Positions 19,270-28,813 of a DNA stretch of 64,000 bases are shown here, one piece after another. The notes under the pieces are model-generated. The model ran no database searches. It was given only the letters and a program-made list of their open reading frames with translations, and was not told where the DNA came from. A program made the position numbers and the translations under genes. Origin of the DNA: Virgibacillus sp. MSP4-1 (GTDB lineage: Bacteria; Bacillota; Bacilli; Bacillales; Alkalibacillaceae); the NCBI RefSeq assembly GCF_010092505.1, contig NZ_CP048021.1, positions 3,038,001 to 3,102,000 on the forward strand, given 5' to 3'. The number at the start of each line of letters is the position of its first letter. The first letter of the stretch is position 1.

Positions 19270-19343
19270 GAAACGACAGAACAAGATTCCTATAATCTGT
19301 CGTTTCCTTTATAACCGTTCATCCCTGGGGTGAGCGGTTTTTT
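19270..19343 (+). terminator. Expression platform: two hairpins, the last an intrinsic terminator
   Basis: GAAACGACAGA (19270-19280) pairs with TCTGTCGTTTC (19296-19306). AACCGTTCA (19313-19321) pairs with TGAGCGGTT (19331-19339), followed by a T run. An alternative pairing of CGTTTCGATTC (19241-19251) with GAATGAAACG would compete with the first hairpin, as expected for a switching element. Confidence 0.75.
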
Positions 19344-19377
19344 ATATTTAATAGGGAGGAAAAGGGAGGATAAATAT

Positions 19378-21585
19378 ATGACGACTGCTTTGACAGATAG
19401 ACAGACAAATTGGATGGATTGGATTATGCAAGGGTTGCGTGTGGATGAAGAGCCTTTTATAAAAATGGTACATAGGATTGGCTCCAGTGATAGGAATAAT
19501 CTCGTTAAACGTGCGCTTGAAAATATAGATGAAGGCAGCCCGGACTGGACATTTGTCGCAAGCCGAATCTATTTAGATGAACTCTACCACCAGGCTGCCG
19601 CGAACAGGGGTTACGCTCCAAGTGTGTGCTACGGGAATTTTTATGAATTAATTCAAATACTTACGGATAAGGGCATTTACACCGATAAGCTTTTAAAAGT
19701 ATACCCTAAGGAAGAAATAGACTACTATGCCGGCCTGATGGAGCCCGAACGTGATCTGCTGTTTAATTACCTTGGCCTATATACGCTGGCAACTCGTTAT
19801 TTGGCCCGTGATCACGAAAAACAAACCTATGAATTGCCTCAGGAGCGGTGGATGGTTATTGCCATGCATCTCATGCAGAGGGAGGACCCGGCTGATCGAC
19901 GTCGGTATGTTGCTGAGGCGTATTGGGCATTAAGCAACTTATACATGACGGTTGCCACACCTACGCTTACGAATGCTGGTAAAACGCATGGTCAGTTATC
20001 CAGCTGCTTCATCGATACCGTGGATGATAGTCTTCAGTCGATTTACGACAGCAATACAGACATTGCCAGACTGTCCAAGAATGGCGGCGGGATTGGTGTC
20101 TATATGGGAAAGGTCCGTGGTCGTGGGAGCTCAATTAAAGGATTTAAGGATATGTCAAGTGGTGTCGTGCCGTGGATTAAGCAGCTTAATAATACAGCGG
20201 TCAGCGTCGATCAGCTGGGTACACGTAAAGGTGCAATCGCGATTTATTTAGATGTGTGGCATACAGATATTGAAGCCTTTCTTGATTTAAAACTGAATAA
20301 CGGGGATGAACGGCTGCGTGCACATGATATTTTTACAGGTGTCTGTCTGCCGGATTCCTTCATGGAACAGGTGGAGAAACGGGGCGACTGGTACTTGTTT
20401 GACCCCCATGAGGTTCGTCAGGTAATGGGATATTCCCTTGAGGAGTTTTATGATGAGGAGAGAGGTGCCGGTTCGTGGAGGGAGCGCTATATGGAATGCG
20501 TCGAATCGGATCAGCTTACGAAACGGGTGGTTCCAGCTATCGATATTATGAAACGGATTATGAAATCACAGCTTGAGTCAGGTACTCCGTTCATGTTTTA
20601 CCGGGATGAGGTGAATCGAAAAAATAATAATCCGCATAAAGGTATGATTTACTGTTCGAATTTGTGCACGGAGATTACACAGAACCAGTCCCCGACGGAA
20701 TTTTTGGAAGAGCTGACGGAGCAGGATGGGACCATTGTCAAAAAGTACAAGCCGGGAGACTTTGTCGTCTGCAATTTGAGCTCGATTAATCTCGGACGGG
20801 CTGTACCGGATCAAGTACTGGAGAGACTGATTAGCATACAGGTTCGCATGCTTGATAATGTGATTGACATCAATACGCTGCCCCTTACCCAGACACAAAG
20901 GACCAATCAAAAATATCGCGCAGTTGGACTTGGCACATTCGGATGGCATCATCTGCTGGCAAAAAAACAGCTCCCGTGGGAATCACAGGAAGCCGTTGAC
21001 TATGCGGACAGGCTCTATGAGAAGATGGCCTTCCTAACCATTAAATCAAGCATGGAGCTGAGTCGGGATAAAGGCGCTTATCCGGCATTTAACGGGAGTC
21101 TGTGGCATACAGGTCAGTACTTTACTGATAGAGGTTATACAGGAGATAGCTGGGAGCAATTGAAGCAGGATGTGGCCACATCAGGTATCCGTAACGGTTA
21201 TCTGATGGCAGTTGCCCCAAACTCATCCACGTCCATGATTGCAGGCTCTACGGCAAGTATTGATCCAGTGTTCAAGCCCTTTTATTTTGAAGAAAAGAAG
21301 GATTTTAAAATTGCGGTAACCGCTCCGGAGCTGAATCATCATACGTATGAGACTTATCGCAGGTCAGCCTACATTCTGGATCAGCGATGGTCCGTCAGAC
21401 AGAATGCAGCCCGGCAAAAACATATTGATCAGAGCATTTCCTTCAATTTTTACGTGCCGAATACGATTCAGGCATCCTTTCTTCTTGATTTGCATTTGCA
21501 GGCCTGGAAGGAAGGTTTGAAAACCACGTACTATGTCAGATCAACGGCCAATGATGTTGAAGAGTGTGAGTGGTGCCAAAGTTGA
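19378..21585 (+). CDS. nrdE: Class I ribonucleotide reductase, alpha (large) subunit
   Basis: 735 residues from ATG 19378, preceded by GGGAGGA. The in-frame GTG at 19330 lies in the terminator. It reduces ribonucleoside diphosphates to deoxy forms together with the beta subunit. Active-site cysteines lie in LSSCFID and NLCTEI. The radical-transfer and substrate loops MAVAPNSSTSMIAGSTASIDP and PFMFYRDEVNRKN are present, and the C-terminus ends in a redox tail CEWCQS. No N-terminal ATP-cone is evident. The operon order alpha, flavodoxin, beta resembles class Ib nrdEIF. I use nrdE for that reason, not by alignment. Confidence 0.9.
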   Translation: MTTALTDRQTNWMDWIMQGLRVDEEPFIKMVHRIGSSDRNNLVKRALENIDEGSPDWTFVASRIYLDELYHQAAANRGYAPSVCYGNFYELIQILTDKGIYTDKLLKVYPKEEIDYYAGLMEPERDLLFNYLGLYTLATRYLARDHEKQTYELPQERWMVIAMHLMQREDPADRRRYVAEAYWALSNLYMTVATPTLTNAGKTHGQLSSCFIDTVDDSLQSIYDSNTDIARLSKNGGGIGVYMGKVRGRGSSIKGFKDMSSGVVPWIKQLNNTAVSVDQLGTRKGAIAIYLDVWHTDIEAFLDLKLNNGDERLRAHDIFTGVCLPDSFMEQVEKRGDWYLFDPHEVRQVMGYSLEEFYDEERGAGSWRERYMECVESDQLTKRVVPAIDIMKRIMKSQLESGTPFMFYRDEVNRKNNNPHKGMIYCSNLCTEITQNQSPTEFLEELTEQDGTIVKKYKPGDFVVCNLSSINLGRAVPDQVLERLISIQVRMLDNVIDINTLPLTQTQRTNQKYRAVGLGTFGWHHLLAKKQLPWESQEAVDYADRLYEKMAFLTIKSSMELSRDKGAYPAFNGSLWHTGQYFTDRGYTGDSWEQLKQDVATSGIRNGYLMAVAPNSSTSMIAGSTASIDPVFKPFYFEEKKDFKIAVTAPELNHHTYETYRRSAYILDQRWSVRQNAARQKHIDQSISFNFYVPNTIQASFLLDLHLQAWKEGLKTTYYVRSTANDVEECEWCQS

Positions 21586-22016
21586 GGACCTTAGTGGCTT
21601 ATTTATCTTACAGTGGAAACACGAAGGAAACCGCCGAAATCATAGCTGCATATCTCGAGAATGCCGGAATTAGTGTTGATCTGCACAGGATCGGTGTTGA
21701 TCTGCCTGTGGATGCCTCTCTATACGATCTGATTTTTATCGGGACATTCACCTGGGAAATGGGAGCAACACCTGATGAGGTTAAGGATTTTGTGCTGGAA
21801 GTTGGCTATAAGCCTGAATATGTTGCTGTATTTGGTACTGGAGATACGCAATTCGGCGGGGATGATTTGTTTTGTCTTGCTGTCGATAAACTGGTGAAAT
21901 TCTATCAAAGCCGATGGAATGGCCTGAAAATTGAACAGTCTCCACGAGGATCACAGGAAAAGCGAGCGATAACATGGTTGAAGGGAGTACTTTACGATGT
22001 CAGAACTTTTTCTTGA
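21570..22016 (+). CDS. Flavodoxin encoded inside the ribonucleotide reductase operon
   Basis: 148 residues from GTG 21570, or 145 from TTG 21579, overlapping the end of the alpha-subunit gene. The FMN phosphate loop YLSYSGNTKETAE at the N-terminus and GTFTWEMGATPDEV and FGTGDTQFGGDDLF in later loops are typical of true flavodoxins. Its place equals that of nrdI in class Ib operons, where a flavin protein supplies oxidant to build the dimanganese-tyrosyl radical. The sequence does not look like canonical NrdI of B. subtilis, which lacks this long-chain flavodoxin pattern. I infer an NrdI-like role. Confidence 0.85.
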   Translation: MVPKLRTLVAYLSYSGNTKETAEIIAAYLENAGISVDLHRIGVDLPVDASLYDLIFIGTFTWEMGATPDEVKDFVLEVGYKPEYVAVFGTGDTQFGGDDLFCLAVDKLVKFYQSRWNGLKIEQSPRGSQEKRAITWLKGVLYDVRTFS

Positions 22017-23040
22017 GAAAGCAAAAACGCTGGAACCAATGAACCCCAATAAATCAACATCTCTGTTCAACGGGAAGTCAAGCGGTATTTTAAATTGGAA
22101 TGATATCGCTTATCCTCATTGGTATAAAATGTATAAGCGGCTCTTAGGCAATTATTGGCAGGCGGATGAAATCAACATGGCGGAGGATTTGCGCCAGTTT
22201 AAATCACTGACGTCAGAGGAGCAGGACGCATACTTGAAAATTATCGGTCTCTTATCAACCCTTGACGCACCGCAGACCCGGACTGCACTGATTCTATCTC
22301 TTTATGCAACGGATCCATCTGTTCAATCAATCATGGCGGTGATTGCTCAGCAGGAAGCCGTGCATAATGAAAGCTATTCTTATGTTTTATCATCAGTCGT
22401 TTCGCTGGATCAACAGAACGAGGCCTTTCAGCTCGGACGCAAGGATCCGGTTCTGCTTAAACGAAATGAGGCGATAGCGGGGCAATACAATGCATTTGTT
22501 AAGGAGCCGTCCATGGAAAATATCCTGAAAACCATCGTTTATTCGGCACTTCTTGAAGGAATGTTTTTTTATTCAGGATTTGCCTATTTCTATCATCTGG
22601 CCCGGCAGAACAAAATGGTCGGTACGTCAACAATGATTAGCTATATTAACCGGGATGAACTGGAGCACGGACGCTTTATAACCGAATTGTTCCGCGCAGT
22701 ATTGAACGAGAACCCTGAATGGAACAATCGGGCATTTTCTGAATGGGTGTACAGCAGTTTCCGTCAATCAGTTGAATACGAAATCGAATGGTCAGCGTAT
22801 GTTTTTGCCGATATCCATGGGATTGATCTTGATGAATGGGCCGGCTATATTAAATACCGCGCAAACAAAATGCTGCGAATGATGGGCCTGAGTGAGATTT
22901 ATCCGGATTATACAGAAAATCCAATGAAATGGATCCGGGCATATGCGGATAACTTTGACAGTACCAAAACAGATTTTTTTGAGCAAAAATCGCGACAGTA
23001 TACGAAAACAAGTGATTTAAATGGTTTTGATGAGTTGTAA
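21997..23040 (+). CDS. nrdF: Class I ribonucleotide reductase, beta (radical) subunit
   Basis: 347 residues from ATG 21997, overlapping the flavodoxin by 20 bp. It houses the metal-radical cofactor. The expected ligand set is present by position: D90 (STLDAPQT), E120 and H123 (QQEAVHNE), E187 (LLEGMFF), E221 and H224 (RDELEHG). A tyrosine, Y127, sits four residues after H123, where the radical tyrosine is expected. The C-terminal tail carries aromatic residues for radical transfer. GGGAGTACTTTACG precedes the start. The gene is last in the riboswitch-controlled operon. Confidence 0.92.
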   Translation: MSELFLEKAKTLEPMNPNKSTSLFNGKSSGILNWNDIAYPHWYKMYKRLLGNYWQADEINMAEDLRQFKSLTSEEQDAYLKIIGLLSTLDAPQTRTALILSLYATDPSVQSIMAVIAQQEAVHNESYSYVLSSVVSLDQQNEAFQLGRKDPVLLKRNEAIAGQYNAFVKEPSMENILKTIVYSALLEGMFFYSGFAYFYHLARQNKMVGTSTMISYINRDELEHGRFITELFRAVLNENPEWNNRAFSEWVYSSFRQSVEYEIEWSAYVFADIHGIDLDEWAGYIKYRANKMLRMMGLSEIYPDYTENPMKWIRAYADNFDSTKTDFFEQKSRQYTKTSDLNGFDEL

Positions 23041-23054
23041 TGACCAAATAGGGG

Positions 23055-23078
23055 TGGATGTATGATTGCATCCACCTA
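23055..23078 (+). terminator. Hairpin after nrdF
   Basis: GGTGGATG-TATGATT-GCATCCACC forms an 8-9 bp stem. The following bases are TAAATTATG, so the T tract is poor. I see no gene in the remaining gap to 23441, which is AT-rich. Confidence 0.55.
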
Positions 23079-23441
23079 AATTATGTATGATATTCAAATT
23101 ATTAACTAAAATTAAATTCTATGTAAAAAATATAAATCTTTAAAAATAGTACCTTTTAGCTACTATGTGGAACTTCGACAGGATTTTTAATGCCATTCGA
23201 CATGAGTAGAAAAAATCTTATGGAATAAACCCGCCTTTTATCACACTGACAATCTATTTTCAACGAAATAACCAGGACTATAGCCTCCTTACATAGATAA
23301 AAAGACCTAATAATGAGCTTAATTGACTAAATATTACTATAATTTTAAAATTTAGATGTTTATACATTAATGGCTACAGTGGGGGGTGGAGACCCTCACG
23401 GATGGACATTTCACTTTATACAAGGATTCTATAGGGAGACA

Positions 23442-24089
23442 ATGCATATGATTGAATCAAAGAAAAGAGCCTTCATCTTTTTATTTCTCGCTTTTATTCT
23501 GGCGTTAGTGGCTGGTTACTTCGTTTATGAAAAAGTAAAGTCGCTGAATGCAGAGCTTGGTGGCATGACCGAGGTTTATGTTGCTAATGACAATATCCCT
23601 GCAAGACAGGAAATAAGTGAGAAGGCTGTGACAGTGATGGAAATTCCCAATAAGTTTGTAACAGATTCACATATAACCAGTATGGAGGATTTAAAAAATC
23701 GGGTTTCCGTTGTTCAACTTGGCGAGGGGGACCTTATTACAGAAGAAATGATAAAACCAGTATCCCATCTAAGAGATGAGAACAATCGACTCGTTTCCCT
23801 GCCGGCATCAGAAACACTCACATTTGATCAATTTATTGAACCACTGGATCGTGTAGATCTTGTGGTCTCAAGAGAAATGGAGGGGGAGAAGAGGACCGAA
23901 ACCTTTATGAAGGATGTTCTCGTTTACCATGCGCAATCCAAAGACAATAATATGCTGGGAATTGGTGTGGTTATTCCTGCAGAAAGGGTTGAAGAACTGA
24001 TTCATGTGCAGCATTATGCTGAGCATATCCGGGTTTTAAAGGCGAATGTTGGAAATTCCAATGCCTCTGATGGATCAAATTCAGGCTGA
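23442..24089 (+). CDS. CpaB/RcpC-like Flp pilus assembly protein (SAF domain)
   Basis: 215 residues from ATG 23442, which follows TAGGGAGAC. The longer upstream frame has no ribosome binding site. One N-terminal membrane segment at about residues 9-30 (AFIFLFLAFILALVAGYFVYE) is followed by a SAF-type domain (VYVANDNIPARQEISEKAVTV, LGEGDLITEEMI). A second part, DRVDLVVSRE...DVLVYHAQ, resembles the rest of CpaB. In Tad systems this protein acts on the extracytoplasmic side during pilus assembly. It is the first gene of the Tad-like operon. Confidence 0.85.
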   Translation: MHMIESKKRAFIFLFLAFILALVAGYFVYEKVKSLNAELGGMTEVYVANDNIPARQEISEKAVTVMEIPNKFVTDSHITSMEDLKNRVSVVQLGEGDLITEEMIKPVSHLRDENNRLVSLPASETLTFDQFIEPLDRVDLVVSREMEGEKRTETFMKDVLVYHAQSKDNNMLGIGVVIPAERVEELIHVQHYAEHIRVLKANVGNSNASDGSNSG

Positions 24090-24147
24090 TCAGGGTGGAT
24101 GGAATCAGGATTGAGTTATGAAACAGGAAATTCAAGGAGACGTGGAC

Positions 24148-25305
24148 ATGGACCGTAATTTGGATATTTTACTTGTGAGCGAGGATGAGGCTATTACCAA
24201 TCAATTGCTGAACTCCTTTGACCGTGACGAGAATACAATTACTGTCGTACGTTTTGAGGACGTATCCCGTGAAGTGAACCGCCAGACCAGGGATATCGTG
24301 ATCATGGTTCAAAGCAGCAATGACCATATTGTAGAACAAATTCAATACATAAAATCCATTAATCCCTTAACCTTTATCATTTTTTTAGCGACGGAATCCG
24401 ATATTAACCTGCTTCGAAATATTACAAGAGCAGGTGCGGAAGAGTTTTTCGTTTTGCCCGAGGAATTATCGTTATTTATCAGCCGGTTTCCTACTATTCA
24501 GAAAAGCTATCAAATGAGATTGGATTCGGAAAAAGAACAGCCGATTATGTTTGGTAAAGGAAGAGGTCAGATTTACTCCTTTTACAGTGGGAAAGGAGGC
24601 ACAGGAAAATCCCTTATTTCTTCCACCTTTGCACAAACGTTAAAACTGGAGTCCGCAGCCGAGGTGATTTTAATCGATTTAAATCTTCAATTTGGCGGGA
24701 TTGAAACTTTAATGTCCATCAACACCAACCGCTCCATTGCTGACTTGAAGCCTGTTATTCAGGAGCTGAATGAAAATCACATTCGGAATGTGTCCCAGAC
24801 GGAAGAGCATTCCCAGCTCGAGGTATTAATCAGCCCCTGCGATGCCGAGGTGGGTGAACAGCTGGATGAAGATTTTATCAGCCGGTTACTTCGGACGTGC
24901 AGGCGGTCCTTTGATTACTGTGTCATTGATTTGCCTCCTCAAATGAGTGCACTCACGGCTGCTGCGATTGAAGAGTCTGATCAGATTTACTATGTATTGC
25001 TTCCGGAAACAACATCCTTAAAAGTATTAAAAAACTTTGAAGAGGTCTGTGAGCGCTTAGGTATTCACCTTCAATCAAGTCTATCCATGATTGTTAACCA
25101 GTTATCAAAGGATAAAGAATTGCAGCTTAAGGATTTAAAGAACCTTCTCCGTTTCCCTGTTAAAACGACGATTCGGTATGACTACAAGGGTTTGCAGTCG
25201 TTTGTTAATAAGGGAGAAGTGATTCGTAAAAAGCCCAAAGAAAAGCTCATTCCTTTTTCTAAAGACATCCGTACATTTGTCAAATCTGTATTAAATCCTA
25301 AATAA
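24148..25305 (+). CDS. TadZ/CpaE-like ATPase with receiver-like N-terminal domain
   Basis: About 385 residues from ATG 24148, which has AAGGAGACG upstream. The ATG at 24118 is possible but weaker. The N-terminal 120 residues have a receiver-like alternating pattern (DILLVSEDEAITNQLL, DIVIMVQSS) without a clear phosphoacceptor set. Then comes a MinD/ParA-type ATPase with deviant Walker A SGKGGTGKS, the strand EVILIDLNLQFGG and DYCVIDLPPQ. TadZ proteins place the Tad machinery at the cell pole. Confidence 0.88.
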   Translation: MDRNLDILLVSEDEAITNQLLNSFDRDENTITVVRFEDVSREVNRQTRDIVIMVQSSNDHIVEQIQYIKSINPLTFIIFLATESDINLLRNITRAGAEEFFVLPEELSLFISRFPTIQKSYQMRLDSEKEQPIMFGKGRGQIYSFYSGKGGTGKSLISSTFAQTLKLESAAEVILIDLNLQFGGIETLMSINTNRSIADLKPVIQELNENHIRNVSQTEEHSQLEVLISPCDAEVGEQLDEDFISRLLRTCRRSFDYCVIDLPPQMSALTAAAIEESDQIYYVLLPETTSLKVLKNFEEVCERLGIHLQSSLSMIVNQLSKDKELQLKDLKNLLRFPVKTTIRYDYKGLQSFVNKGEVIRKKPKEKLIPFSKDIRTFVKSVLNPK

Positions 25306-25350
25306 CGAAAGGACGAATGGTTTATAGATTCTCTGTAAGGAGGGTACATC

Positions 25351-26685
25351 ATGCCATCTCTATTTGATAAGCGCAAGGAAAGGGTGGTTCAGGGGAACTC
25401 AGCAACGAACGATATGGAACACTTAGTGGAACATTATAAGGCAAGGCTGTTGCGGGATACAAATCTGGAAGCTTTGACCAGTCTAAGTGAAGGGGAGATG
25501 CGGTTAAAAATTGAACAGCTCATTTCCCAATTTATGTCCGAGGAAAAAGTAATCATTCCACGACAGGATAAAACAATGTTAATTAACCGTATATTGGATG
25601 AATCCGTTGGTTATGGACCTTTGGAGCCCCTGATTCATGATGATTCCATTACGGAAATTTTAATTAATGGATATGATGAGGTTTATATCGAGCGCTTTGG
25701 GAAGCTTGAAAAAAGTCAGGTTACATTCCGGGATGATGACCACATTCGTCACGTTGTAGATCGAATCGTTGCCCCCATTGGCAGAAGAATCGATGAAAGC
25801 TCACCAATGGTTGATGCGAGACTGCCGGATGGAAGTCGTGTGAATGCGGTGATTCCACCAGTTAGCTTAAATGGAACGCTCGTATCGATCCGGAAGTTCA
25901 AGAAGGATCCTTTTAAAATGGAGGATTTATTACGTTTTGACACGCTCAATTACGACATGGCGCAGTTCCTGGAAGCAATTGTTCAAGCAAAATTGAACAT
26001 TCTCATCTCAGGAGGAACAGGATCCGGGAAAACGACACTGTTGAACGTACTGGCTGCCTCCATTTCACATGATGAACGGGTTGTGACGATTGAGGATTCC
26101 GCAGAACTGCGGCTGGATCGACCCAATGTTGTTGGCATGGAAGCGAGATCTGCAAACGTAGAGGGGAAAGGTGAAATTACTATACGAAAGCTTGTCAAAA
26201 ACTCCCTCAGAATGCGACCGGATCGGATTATTGTGGGAGAGGTCCGTGGCGGAGAGGCCTTTGATATGCTACAGGCTATGAATACCGGCCATGAGGGTTC
26301 CGTTACAACCGTTCATGCCAACTCACCGGATGATGCTCTTCGACGTGTGGAAGCCATGGTTGTTATGGCCGGACTGGAGCTTCCTTCCAGAATTATTCGA
26401 GAGTACATTATTGGAGCTGTCGATATTGTCATTCAAGTCAACCGGCTGTCAGATGGAACGAGAAAAATGGTATCTATTTCAGAGGTTAAGAAGAATGAGG
26501 ATGGAAGCCATGAAATGAGGGAAATTTTCACTTTCAAACGAACGGGAATTACCGAAGAAGGGAAAGTGAAAGGCTTTTATAAACCGACTGGTTATGTTCC
26601 GCAATGTCTGGAAAGGATTCAAGTGTTTGGAAATCAAGTCTCTGATTCTATTTTTCAATTAAATCGAAGGGAGGTCAGGTTTTGA
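25351..26685 (+). CDS. TadA/CpaF secretion ATPase
   Basis: 444 residues, start after GGAGGGTACATC. It is the type II/IV secretion-superfamily ATPase that powers Tad pilus polymerisation at the inner face of the membrane. Features: VGYGPLEPL and ITEILINGYDEVYIER in the N-terminal domain, Walker A GGTGSGKTT near residue 225, the Asp/His boxes in VTIEDSAELRL and GSVTTVHANSPDDALRR, and Walker B-like RIIVGEVRGGEAFDML. All catalytic motifs are intact. It overlaps the next gene by 4 bp. Confidence 0.95.
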   Translation: MPSLFDKRKERVVQGNSATNDMEHLVEHYKARLLRDTNLEALTSLSEGEMRLKIEQLISQFMSEEKVIIPRQDKTMLINRILDESVGYGPLEPLIHDDSITEILINGYDEVYIERFGKLEKSQVTFRDDDHIRHVVDRIVAPIGRRIDESSPMVDARLPDGSRVNAVIPPVSLNGTLVSIRKFKKDPFKMEDLLRFDTLNYDMAQFLEAIVQAKLNILISGGTGSGKTTLLNVLAASISHDERVVTIEDSAELRLDRPNVVGMEARSANVEGKGEITIRKLVKNSLRMRPDRIIVGEVRGGEAFDMLQAMNTGHEGSVTTVHANSPDDALRRVEAMVVMAGLELPSRIIREYIIGAVDIVIQVNRLSDGTRKMVSISEVKKNEDGSHEMREIFTFKRTGITEEGKVKGFYKPTGYVPQCLERIQVFGNQVSDSIFQLNRREVRF

Positions 26686-27608
26686 CTGCAGCATTAATCG
26701 CTACCTTTTCTGCTTTATCGTTTCTGGTGGGAATGGTTTATTATCTGGATTTCCGTAAAGAAAAAAGGGATTGGAGGAAACGGGCAGAGCAATTTTACCA
26801 TGTGGAAGAAAGAAGAAAGAGCTTTATTGTTTTATTAGGAGACCGCTTTGATCGTACAGAGGCAGCCAGGCCCATGTTTAAAAAATTGAAATCCGCAAAC
26901 ATCCCACTGACACCTTCAGAATTTATCGGGGCTAAAATTGTAGCATTCATGGGATTGATTTTTGTTTTATCCAACCTCTTTCATTTAAAGTTTCTTCTCA
27001 GCTTCATCATCTCTCTGCTATTTATTGAGGCCGCAAAGAAGCTTCTGTTCATGGTAAGAAAAAACAAGGTGAAGGAGCGCATGGCCGAACAGCTGCCGGA
27101 AATCTGCAGAATTCTGGCCAATGCTACACGTTCCGGTATGACTCTCAACCAGGGGATACAGATGGTCGCTCAGGAAATTAATGACCCTGCAAGAGCCGAG
27201 TTTAAGCAGCTGGCACATGAGCTATCTTTAGGCATTGAATTCAACAGTGCGATTCAATCGCTGGAAAAACGGATGAATAATCGGGAATTTAAGCTTTTTG
27301 TTGCCACTGTACTCATTCAAAAGAAGGCCGGGGGAAACTTATCAGCCATTTTAGAGGAAATGGGCCAGACATTAGAAGACCGTAAAATTCTCAAACAGGA
27401 AATTAAGACGATGACCGCTGAACAACGGTATATTTCGTATTTAGTTCCTGTAATCCCCGTTTTTCTAGTGTTAATGATGAATAATATCATCGACGGTTTC
27501 ATTGATCCTTTGCTGTCAGGGATTGGAATCCTGCTTGCGTTATTATTTATCGGCGGAACGGTTGCGACCTTTTTATTAGTACGAAAGGTAACAAACATTA
27601 GGATGTGA
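26682..27608 (+). CDS. TadB-like inner-membrane platform protein
   Basis: 308 residues from TTG 26682, overlapping the TadA gene through TTGA. It has a T2SSF (GspF-like) domain: a pair of hydrophobic segments at about 80-125, a helical cytoplasmic part with LPEICRILANATRSGMTLNQGIQ and KKAGGNLSAILEEMGQTLEDR, and two C-terminal membrane segments. It forms the platform with TadC on which TadA acts. The spacing shows tight translational coupling. Confidence 0.9.
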   Translation: MTAALIATFSALSFLVGMVYYLDFRKEKRDWRKRAEQFYHVEERRKSFIVLLGDRFDRTEAARPMFKKLKSANIPLTPSEFIGAKIVAFMGLIFVLSNLFHLKFLLSFIISLLFIEAAKKLLFMVRKNKVKERMAEQLPEICRILANATRSGMTLNQGIQMVAQEINDPARAEFKQLAHELSLGIEFNSAIQSLEKRMNNREFKLFVATVLIQKKAGGNLSAILEEMGQTLEDRKILKQEIKTMTAEQRYISYLVPVIPVFLVLMMNNIIDGFIDPLLSGIGILLALLFIGGTVATFLLVRKVTNIRM

Positions 27609-27612
27609 TGCT

Positions 27613-28548
27613 ATGGACGGTCTCATTGTCGTGTTTTTAATTTTATCTCTGTTATTTTTTGGGCTCAGTTTACGCAGCTTCTATCAATTTCTGGTTTATA
27701 AACAGGATTTAAAAAAGGATGTAAAACAACAAACGTACCTATTCCAGTTGCTGGAAAAGGGTTCATCCAAAAAGGAACGTTTATTATCAAAGCTGTTTCA
27801 ATATGCAGATGATTTCTCTCATATAGGTCAACGCATTAATTTCAGCAGTGAAAATCACGATGTCAGGAAGTGGCTCATGCAGTCAGGTTACCCATATAAA
27901 TTAAATGTTGAGAGGCTTCAGGGCTTAAAAATATTTATGGCGATTATTGGTTTAATCCTGGGCGGAATCAGCCTTATGCTGCAGCTTCCTTTTTCAGAGC
28001 TCACCGTTATCATTTATCCCTTATTAGGCTATGCGGGTGTCATTTACTGGATAAAATCGAAGGCAAAAAACAGACAGGAGGAACTTTCCTTTCAGCTTCC
28101 GGATTTCCTGGACACAATGAGTGTCACCCTGCAGGCAGGGGTAGGACTTGATCAGGCATTAAGAGATATTGTTCCGTATTTTGACGGACCTGTTAGAGAG
28201 GAGTTCGGCCGTTTTATTCAGGAGCTTGACGTCGGCGTGCCAAGAAGGGAAGCTTATCAAATGCTATTAAGTCGTAATGAAAGTAAAGAGTTTCAAATTT
28301 TAATTAAGTCCCTTCTTCAGGGTGAGCGGCTGGGAATACCGATTTCGCAAACGTTTAGGCAGCAGGCTGAGGAAATGAGAAAGCTGAAAAAGGAATCGAT
28401 CAAAGAAAAGGCAGCTAAAGCATCACCGAAAGTAACCCTGATCACAACGTTTATTGTGCTGCCATCATCCCTGATATTGATTGGCGGGTTGATGGTGATG
28501 AATATGTTTAGTCAAAATCAAAATATTTTTCAATTGTTTCAAAATTAA
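27613..28548 (+). CDS. TadC-like inner-membrane platform protein
   Basis: 311 residues, 4 bp after tadB. The second T2SSF protein of the Tad pair: an N-terminal membrane segment, two more at about 110-155, the signature FLDTMSVTLQAGVGLDQALRDI, LLQGERLGIPISQTFRQQAEEMRK, and a final membrane hairpin ending in the FSQNQNIFQLFQN tail. It is expected to form a heteromeric platform with TadB. Confidence 0.9.
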   Translation: MDGLIVVFLILSLLFFGLSLRSFYQFLVYKQDLKKDVKQQTYLFQLLEKGSSKKERLLSKLFQYADDFSHIGQRINFSSENHDVRKWLMQSGYPYKLNVERLQGLKIFMAIIGLILGGISLMLQLPFSELTVIIYPLLGYAGVIYWIKSKAKNRQEELSFQLPDFLDTMSVTLQAGVGLDQALRDIVPYFDGPVREEFGRFIQELDVGVPRREAYQMLLSRNESKEFQILIKSLLQGERLGIPISQTFRQQAEEMRKLKKESIKEKAAKASPKVTLITTFIVLPSSLILIGGLMVMNMFSQNQNIFQLFQN

Positions 28549-28566
28549 TAAAAGGGAGAGATAGGA

Positions 28567-28770
28567 ATGGGAAAATTAACAAGGCTTTATGTGAAATGGA
28601 CACAGCCGGTTAGGAATGAACGGGGGGCACAGTCGCTCGAGTGGCTGGGAGTTGCAGCGCTGCTGATTCTGATTCTTGGAATTATTTCATCCGCAATCGG
28701 TGACAGTGGTGATACCATCAAAGGCATTATTGATAGTATTATTAACAAAATCAGCAATATGGTAGGGTGA
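28567..28770 (+). CDS. Flp-like prepilin
   Basis: 67 residues, start after AAAGGGAGAG. A 20-residue positively charged leader ends in ERG, followed by AQSLEWLGVAALLILILGII. Cleavage after Gly20 would leave Glu at +5 and a hydrophobic helix, the type IV pilin rule. Unlike most Flp pilins, the residue set after the helix is short and ends NKISNMVG. It is probably the major pilin of this locus. A prepilin peptidase (TadV/CpaA) is not present in the window. Confidence 0.85.
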   Translation: MGKLTRLYVKWTQPVRNERGAQSLEWLGVAALLILILGIISSAIGDSGDTIKGIIDSIINKISNMVG

Positions 28771-28813
28771 TTTTTTATCGCGTATATCTTTGATTTACTG
28801 AGGAGTGTATAGG

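Noticed and set aside
21570-22016. Calling the nrd-operon flavodoxin canonical NrdI
   Set aside because: The sequence shows long classical flavodoxin loops and does not resemble B. subtilis NrdI. I kept only an NrdI-like role as inference.
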